DNA of 64,000 bases from NCBI GenBank assembly GCA_036493735.1, contig DASXPH010000010.1, positions 124,001 to 188,000 of the forward strand, written 5' to 3'. Source of the stretch: AG2 sp036493735. GTDB taxonomy: Bacteria > Gemmatimonadota > Gemmatimonadetes > Gemmatimonadales > Gemmatimonadaceae. A model generated the notes under the pieces. The model did not search any database, was not told the DNA's origin, and worked only from the letters and a program-made list of their open reading frames with translations. Position numbers and translations under genes: made by a program. Below are positions 59,856 through 64,000 of this stretch, in pieces (within the stretch, counting starts at the first letter, position 1; every line of letters begins with the position of its first letter).

Positions 59856-60725
59856 ATGAAGCTCAGCGATTTCGTAGCCGTCGAACGCATCCTCGTTCCG
59901 CTGGCCGTTGACACGCTGTCGGCGGCGAGCGAGGCGCTTCTCGGCTGCATCGAGGCCTCCGCGGCCGTTCGCGACCCCGCCAAGCTGCGGCGCCGCATCG
60001 ACGAGTCGCGAAGTGAGGATCTCGTCGTCGTCGATGGACGAGCGTTCGTGATGCATTATCGGGCCGAGGCCGTCGGCGCGCTGCGCGTAGCGATCGGCGT
60101 ATCTCCCGAGCCGATTGCCCGCGACGACGCGCGCGGACGGGTCGTCGTGCTCGTGGTCGCGCCGCCGCGTGAAGCGGCCCGCCATCTTCAGCTCGTGCGG
60201 GCCTTCGCGCGAATTCTTTCGCAGGGCGATGTCGTCGACGCATTCACGAGGGCGCTCAGCGCACCGGAGATCGCGGAGCTCGACGCCCTCGCGGAATTCA
60301 CCCTACCCGAAGAGCTCACCGTCCGGGACCTGATGACGGAGCGTCCGCGCACGACCACGCCCGAGATGCCGTTGCGCGACGCCGCGCGGGAGCTGCTGTC
60401 ATCCGGCCTCAGCGCGCTACCCGTAGTCGACGAGAACGGCGGCCTCCTCGGCTTGTTGAGCGAACGTGAATTGATGCGGCATTTCATCTCGATGACCCTT
60501 CCGTCGGCGAGCTCGCGATTCACGCCGCCGAGCGCGCAGGGGAGACGTACCGTTCGCGACGTCATGACCCGTCAGGTACTGTGCGTTGCTCCAGAGCAGC
60601 CGCTCGCGGATGTCGCGGCGCTCATGACCAATAAAGACGTCGAGCGCGTTCCGGTCGTTCGCGGCGGCCGGCTCGTTGGCTTTCTCACCCGCGGCGATAT
60701 CGTTCGCAAACTCATTGCACCCTGA
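59856..60725 (+). CDS. PTS EIIA (fructose/Ntr type) domain fused to two CBS domains
   Basis: A 289-residue protein. Residues 1-145 match the PtsN/FruA-type EIIA fold: LLGCIEASAAV, then AFVMHYRAEAVGALRVAIGV with His67 where PtsN has the phosphorylated His (PHGK), and a late VAPPREAARHLQLVRAFARI helix. CBS domains occupy about 157-211 (LMTERPRTTTPEMPLRDAAR) and 234-287 (VMTRQVLCVAPEQPLADVAA). CBS pairs usually bind adenine nucleotides. A phosphorylation- and nucleotide-controlled regulator is likely. No EI, HPr or sugar permease is nearby. Confidence 0.83.
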   Translation: MKLSDFVAVERILVPLAVDTLSAASEALLGCIEASAAVRDPAKLRRRIDESRSEDLVVVDGRAFVMHYRAEAVGALRVAIGVSPEPIARDDARGRVVVLVVAPPREAARHLQLVRAFARILSQGDVVDAFTRALSAPEIAELDALAEFTLPEELTVRDLMTERPRTTTPEMPLRDAARELLSSGLSALPVVDENGGLLGLLSERELMRHFISMTLPSASSRFTPPSAQGRRTVRDVMTRQVLCVAPEQPLADVAALMTNKDVERVPVVRGGRLVGFLTRGDIVRKLIAP

Positions 60726-60732
60726 CCTCATC

Positions 60733-61170
60733 ATGGCTGGCAACTACACGCTCACCATCATCAAGCCCGACGCATTCGGCGCGAATAAAGCCGGTAAGAT
60801 CATCGCGCTTCTGGAACAGCAAGGATTTCGAATCCGCGCCGCGCGCGTCGTGCATCTCGGCGAGGCGGAAGCAAAGGAGTTCTACGCCGTTCATCGGGAG
60901 CGCCCATTCTATGGCTCGCTCGTGTCGTTCATGACGTCGGGACCGTCGATGCCAATGGTGCTCGAAAAGCGCGACGCCGTGGCCGAGCTCCGCAAGACAA
61001 TCGGCGCCACCGACCCAAAGGAGGCGACTGAGGGAACGGTGAGGAAGCTCTATGCAGAGTCCAAGGAGCGAAACGCTATCCACGCGTCCGACAGCGACGA
61101 GAACGCCGCACGTGAAGCACGGTTCTTCTTCAGCGAAAGGGAGCTGATTGGTGCAGGGTTCAGGGCCTAG
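60733..61170 (+). CDS. ndk: Nucleoside diphosphate kinase
   Basis: A 145-residue enzyme equilibrating NTPs. MAGNYTLTIIKPDAFGANKA starts the fold, HRERPFYGSLVSFMTSGP and the active-site KERNAIHASDSDENAAREA (catalytic His) follow. ATG 60733 is chosen over starts inside the upstream gene. The segment before the active site (GTVRKLYAES) differs from the usual G-T-I-R-x-x-F/Y-G, giving it a slightly divergent look. Confidence 0.95.
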   Translation: MAGNYTLTIIKPDAFGANKAGKIIALLEQQGFRIRAARVVHLGEAEAKEFYAVHRERPFYGSLVSFMTSGPSMPMVLEKRDAVAELRKTIGATDPKEATEGTVRKLYAESKERNAIHASDSDENAAREARFFFSERELIGAGFRA

Positions 61171-61247
61171 ATGGCCCAGCAACAATCCTAACCTCTAGCC
61201 CCTACTTCACTTGTAACTCACTGGCGGCCTTGGTAGTTTTCTCGGCT

Positions 61248-61820
61248 ATGCTGTCCTTTGACATTCGCTCTTTCGAGCATCACGGGATCGCCGTCGATGG
61301 TATGCTGTCGCCGGACGACGAGATCTGGCAGGAAGACGACCCCCGGCCATCGGGTCCGCTGCATGTCACCGGACGGCTCTCCACTGCGGGTGCCGGACGC
61401 TACTACTGGCATGGCCGACTCGAAGGGGATGTGGTCATGCCGTGCCGGCGCTGTTTGAACGACGCCTCCGCTCACGTTTCCGGAGAGGAACACGTCATTT
61501 TCGTCGAAGCCGATGACGAGGAGGCGGACAATCCGGACGTCTACGCGCTCGACGAGCGCGCCGACGAGATCGACTTGCGGCCGGCGATTCGCGAGCAGTG
61601 GCTTCTCGCCGTGCCCACGTTCGTGCTGTGCAAGGACGACTGCAAGGGGCTGTGCCCGAGCTGCGGCGCCGATCTCAACGCTGGCGAGTGTCATTGTCCG
61701 CCGCAGGTTTCGGTGGACTCCCGCTGGGACGCGCTGCGCTCGCTCACGCCGGTGGACGGCGCGGACGCACCAGCGCAGCAGATGAAACAGAAGCGGCGCA
61801 GTGGCGGGGATTCGCGCTGA
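61248..61820 (+). CDS. yceD: YceD/DUF177-family protein (rpmF-linked)
   Basis: From ATG 61248 it has 190 residues. It has the DUF177 layout: a beta-rich N-terminal part, PCRRCLNDASAHVSGEEHVI, an acidic middle, and a C-terminal Cys cluster LCKDDCKGLCPSCGADLNAG with EC.C following, likely to bind zinc. The gene almost always precedes rpmF. Its plant and bacterial relatives are linked to 23S rRNA/ribosome maturation. A TTG at 61230 is a weaker start. Confidence 0.9.
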   Translation: MLSFDIRSFEHHGIAVDGMLSPDDEIWQEDDPRPSGPLHVTGRLSTAGAGRYYWHGRLEGDVVMPCRRCLNDASAHVSGEEHVIFVEADDEEADNPDVYALDERADEIDLRPAIREQWLLAVPTFVLCKDDCKGLCPSCGADLNAGECHCPPQVSVDSRWDALRSLTPVDGADAPAQQMKQKRRSGGDSR

Positions 61821-61865
61821 TCACGCTTCGACGTTGTTATCAATACTCTAACTTATCGATTTGAC

Positions 61866-62048
61866 ATGGCCGTTCCGAAGAGACGTACCTCGAAGCGAAA
61901 GAAGCGCGCGCGCAACACGCACAAGACTGCGCCCGCCATCGCGCTACAGAAGTGTCCCCAGTGCCAGGCAATGAAGCGGCCGCACCACGTCTGTCCGGAG
62001 TGCGGTTATTACGCGGGTGAGCAGCGGGTCGCGGCGCGGGAAGCGTAG
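61866..62048 (+). CDS. rpmF: 50S ribosomal protein L32
   Basis: A 60-residue protein starting MAVPKRRTSKRKKRARNTH and containing the zinc-binding pairs KCPQCQAMKRPHHVCPECGY. The C-terminal YYAGEQRV fits the family. It has all four Cys, so it is the zinc-binding form. plsX begins 2 bp after its stop. Confidence 0.97.
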   Translation: MAVPKRRTSKRKKRARNTHKTAPAIALQKCPQCQAMKRPHHVCPECGYYAGEQRVAAREA

Positions 62049-62050
62049 CC

Positions 62051-63085
62051 TTGGCGCGGATCGCGTTGGATGCCATGGGCGGCGACTTCGCCCCTCGTGC
62101 GACAGTCGCCGGCGCGCTCCAGTCGCTCGCTGAGCTCGATCAAGCGCATTCGATTCAGCTCGTCGGTCAAACGAGCGTCATTGAAGGCGAGTTGCGAACC
62201 CTCTTGGCTGGTGAGTTCGGTGGCCAGGGGGGACGCGGCGTGCGGCGGGAACGCATCGAGATCATCGAAGCACCCGACGTCATCGAGATGGTAGACAAGC
62301 CCGGCGCGGCCGTCCGCGGCAAGCCGAACAGTTCGATGATCGTCGGCTTGCGTCTGCAGGCCGAGGGCAAGTCCGACGCGTTCGTATCCGCCGGTAATAC
62401 CGGCGCGCAGATGGCCGCGTCCATGCTTATCCTCAAGCTCCACGAGGGCCTCAAGCGGCCCGCGATCGCGACGGTGTTTCCGACCGCGCGCCAGCCCGTC
62501 GTCGTGCTTGATTCGGGCGCGAACGTCGACTGTTCCGCAGACGAGCTCACTCAATTCGCCCGTCTCGGTGCCGTTTACGCGGAGGATATCCTCGGCCGAA
62601 GCAATCCGGCTGTCGGTCTGCTCAGCATCGGCGAGGAGCCGGAAAAGGGCAACGGCGTCGTGAAAGAGGCCCACGAGATGTTGCGCGAGTCCGGTCTCAA
62701 CTTCATCGGCAACGTGGAAGGACGGGACCTGCCGGCTGGTCAGTGTGATCGTGGTCCGATCGACGTTGTCGTCTGCGACGGCTTCGTCGGAAACGTCGTG
62801 CTCAAGTTCTATGAGGCGGTCGCGCCCATGATGCTTGGCATCCTCAAGAAAGCCGGCGTCGAGCCCGAACGTTTAACGGCAGCCCTCAAGGACCTCGATT
62901 ACTCCGAGCATGGCGGCGCGCCACTGCTTGGCGTTCGCGGTGTCAGCATCATTTCACACGGCAAGTCGTCGCCTCGCGCCATCAAGAACGCCATTCGCGC
63001 CGCCGTGCGCGCCGTGGAGTCTCACATGGACGAGCACATTGGCCGCGGGTTGCAGTCGGTCGCGGGCGAGGGAGAGGCGGCATGA
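62051..63085 (+). CDS. plsX: Phosphate acyltransferase PlsX
   Basis: A 344-residue enzyme making acyl-phosphate from acyl-ACP for phospholipid synthesis. ARIALDAMGGDFAPRATVAG is the standard N-terminus, so the TTG at 62051 is the likely start (GGGAAG lies upstream). DAFVSAGNTGAQMAASMLIL, VLDSGANVDCSADEL and LLSIGEEPEKGNGVVKEAHE are conserved. It overlaps fabH (ATGA). The yceD-rpmF-plsX-fabH order is conserved across many bacteria. Confidence 0.97.
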   Translation: MARIALDAMGGDFAPRATVAGALQSLAELDQAHSIQLVGQTSVIEGELRTLLAGEFGGQGGRGVRRERIEIIEAPDVIEMVDKPGAAVRGKPNSSMIVGLRLQAEGKSDAFVSAGNTGAQMAASMLILKLHEGLKRPAIATVFPTARQPVVVLDSGANVDCSADELTQFARLGAVYAEDILGRSNPAVGLLSIGEEPEKGNGVVKEAHEMLRESGLNFIGNVEGRDLPAGQCDRGPIDVVVCDGFVGNVVLKFYEAVAPMMLGILKKAGVEPERLTAALKDLDYSEHGGAPLLGVRGVSIISHGKSSPRAIKNAIRAAVRAVESHMDEHIGRGLQSVAGEGEAA

Positions 63086-64000
63086 AGCGTCCGATCGCGG
63101 CAATCGCCGGCACGGGTCGCGGTCTGCCCCAGTCCGTGATGACCAATTTCGATTTTGCGAAAATTGGCATCGACACCACCGACGAGTGGATCACGGAGCG
63201 CACCGGCATCAAGCAGCGGCACATCGCGCGTGACGGTGAATCCACGACCTCGATGGCGGCGGCCGCGTCCCGTCAGGCCATGCAGCGTGCCGGTGTCACC
63301 GCGGGTGAGATCGACGCCATCGTCCTCAGCACCGCCACACCGGACAGATTGTTGCCCGCGACCGCCGTCGACCTACAAGCGGAGTTGGGCGCGACGCGAG
63401 CCGCTGCCTTCGATATCGGTGCCGCTTGCGCCGGTTTCATATTCGCGGCCACGGTCGCCGAAGGCATGATCGCGACGGGCGTGGCCGAAACGGTGCTCGT
63501 CGTCGGCGCTGAGAAAATGAGCGCAATCGTGGACTGGAAGGACCGTTCGACCTGCGTGCTCTTCGGAGACGGTTCCGGCGCCGCCGTTCTGCGGCGCGCA
63601 AAGCACCACAAGGGAATCCTCAGCGCGTACATGCGCAGCGACGGAACCCTCGCCAACCTGCTATATCGGCCCGCGGGCGGCGCTTGTATGCCCTTTGACG
63701 AGAACGTGCTCAACGACCGCAGCTTTTACGTAAAGATGGCCGGTCGCGAGGTCTTCAAGCACGCGGTACGCTCGATGGCCGATGCGTGTGATCGGGCTCT
63801 GGACGGCGCGAAGCTCACCGGCAAGGATATCGACCTGCTGATTCCGCACCAAGCGAACATGCGCATCATCGAGGCGACGGCGAAGCACGCGAACGTCTCG
63901 ATGGACAAGGTCTACGTGAATGTCGATCGCTACGGCAACACCTCGTCGGCGTCGGTTCCGATTGCGCTGGACGAGGCACTCGAGAAGGGGCGCATCAAGG
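63082..64000 (+). CDS. fabH: Beta-ketoacyl-ACP synthase III (partial, cut by window end)
   Basis: The visible 306 codons cover nearly the whole enzyme, which condenses acetyl-CoA with malonyl-ACP to start fatty-acid synthesis. The catalytic triad is present: Cys in DIGAACAGFIFAA, His in LIPHQANMRIIEA, and Asn in VDRYGNTSSASVPIAL. TTDEWITERTGIKQRHIA and GDGSGAAVL are typical. ATG 63082 overlaps the plsX stop. The reading frame is still open at base 64000. Confidence 0.97.
   Translation, partial: MKRPIAAIAGTGRGLPQSVMTNFDFAKIGIDTTDEWITERTGIKQRHIARDGESTTSMAAAASRQAMQRAGVTAGEIDAIVLSTATPDRLLPATAVDLQAELGATRAAAFDIGAACAGFIFAATVAEGMIATGVAETVLVVGAEKMSAIVDWKDRSTCVLFGDGSGAAVLRRAKHHKGILSAYMRSDGTLANLLYRPAGGACMPFDENVLNDRSFYVKMAGREVFKHAVRSMADACDRALDGAKLTGKDIDLLIPHQANMRIIEATAKHANVSMDKVYVNVDRYGNTSSASVPIALDEALEKGRIK

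Overview
The window is a stretch of high-G+C bacterial chromosome made almost entirely of housekeeping genes. Nearly all lie on the + strand, with short gaps or ATGA/GTGA overlaps. I saw no transposase, integrase, phage gene, CRISPR array or rRNA. The cell is Gram-negative: lipoproteins, a TonB-plug outer-membrane protein, and a periplasmic Spy-like protein with an ECF sigma/anti-sigma pair. It respires, with a full 14-subunit complex I and a SdhC-SdhA-SdhB succinate dehydrogenase. Gene content, the N-terminal style of SdhA and the dispersed intergenic repeats suggest Gemmatimonadota. That placement is inference from recall, not a search.

Layout. 1-458: end of rplU, rpmA and a terminator. 504-1437: a small coiled-coil gene, then a gene-poor 21-bp-periodic repeat tract and a long inverted repeat. 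1510-5105 (- strand): two coupled amidohydrolase-family secreted proteins, one without metal ligands, and a glycerophosphodiester phosphodiesterase. 5201-6964: ECF sigma, zinc anti-sigma factor and Spy-like protein. 7008-10391: tRNA-Leu(CAA), a cyclic-di-GMP-I riboswitch and the 984-residue Ig-like/beta-helix lipoprotein it precedes. 10565-15235: icd, pepA and an outer-membrane protein that probably starts at CTG. 15273-25577: yicC-gmk-rpoZ-coaBC-udg-dnaB, then radA-ispD-tsaC-phosphatase-aroE-comF. 25596-30736: glycolysis (gap-pgk-tpiA), secG, carA and an HU gene with a palindromic promoter. 30797-32480: moaD-moaE-moaA. 32571-37261: mdh, sdhCAB and a small membrane protein. 37305-37859 (-): dcd. 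38088-52868: nuoA to nuoN. 52975-64000: phosphohexomutase, UPF0182 protein, carbamate kinase, sucCD, a PTS-EIIA/CBS fusion, ndk, yceD, rpmF, plsX and the start of fabH.

How the parts fit: icd, sucCD, sdhCAB and mdh provide TCA steps within about 50 kb of each other, and succinate dehydrogenase and complex I feed electrons to quinone. gap-pgk-tpiA supplies lower glycolysis. yceD-rpmF-plsX-fabH is the usual link between a ribosomal protein and fatty-acid/phospholipid synthesis.

The most unusual signals are: a word, (G)CCTAACG, that I count 31 times in both orientations and in several reading frames (a possible uptake, exchange or modification sequence); the cyclic-di-GMP-controlled surface lipoprotein; the in-phase 21-bp repeat tract; the amidohydrolase pseudoenzyme pair; and a family-4 uracil-DNA glycosylase with His in place of a predicted iron-sulfur Cys.
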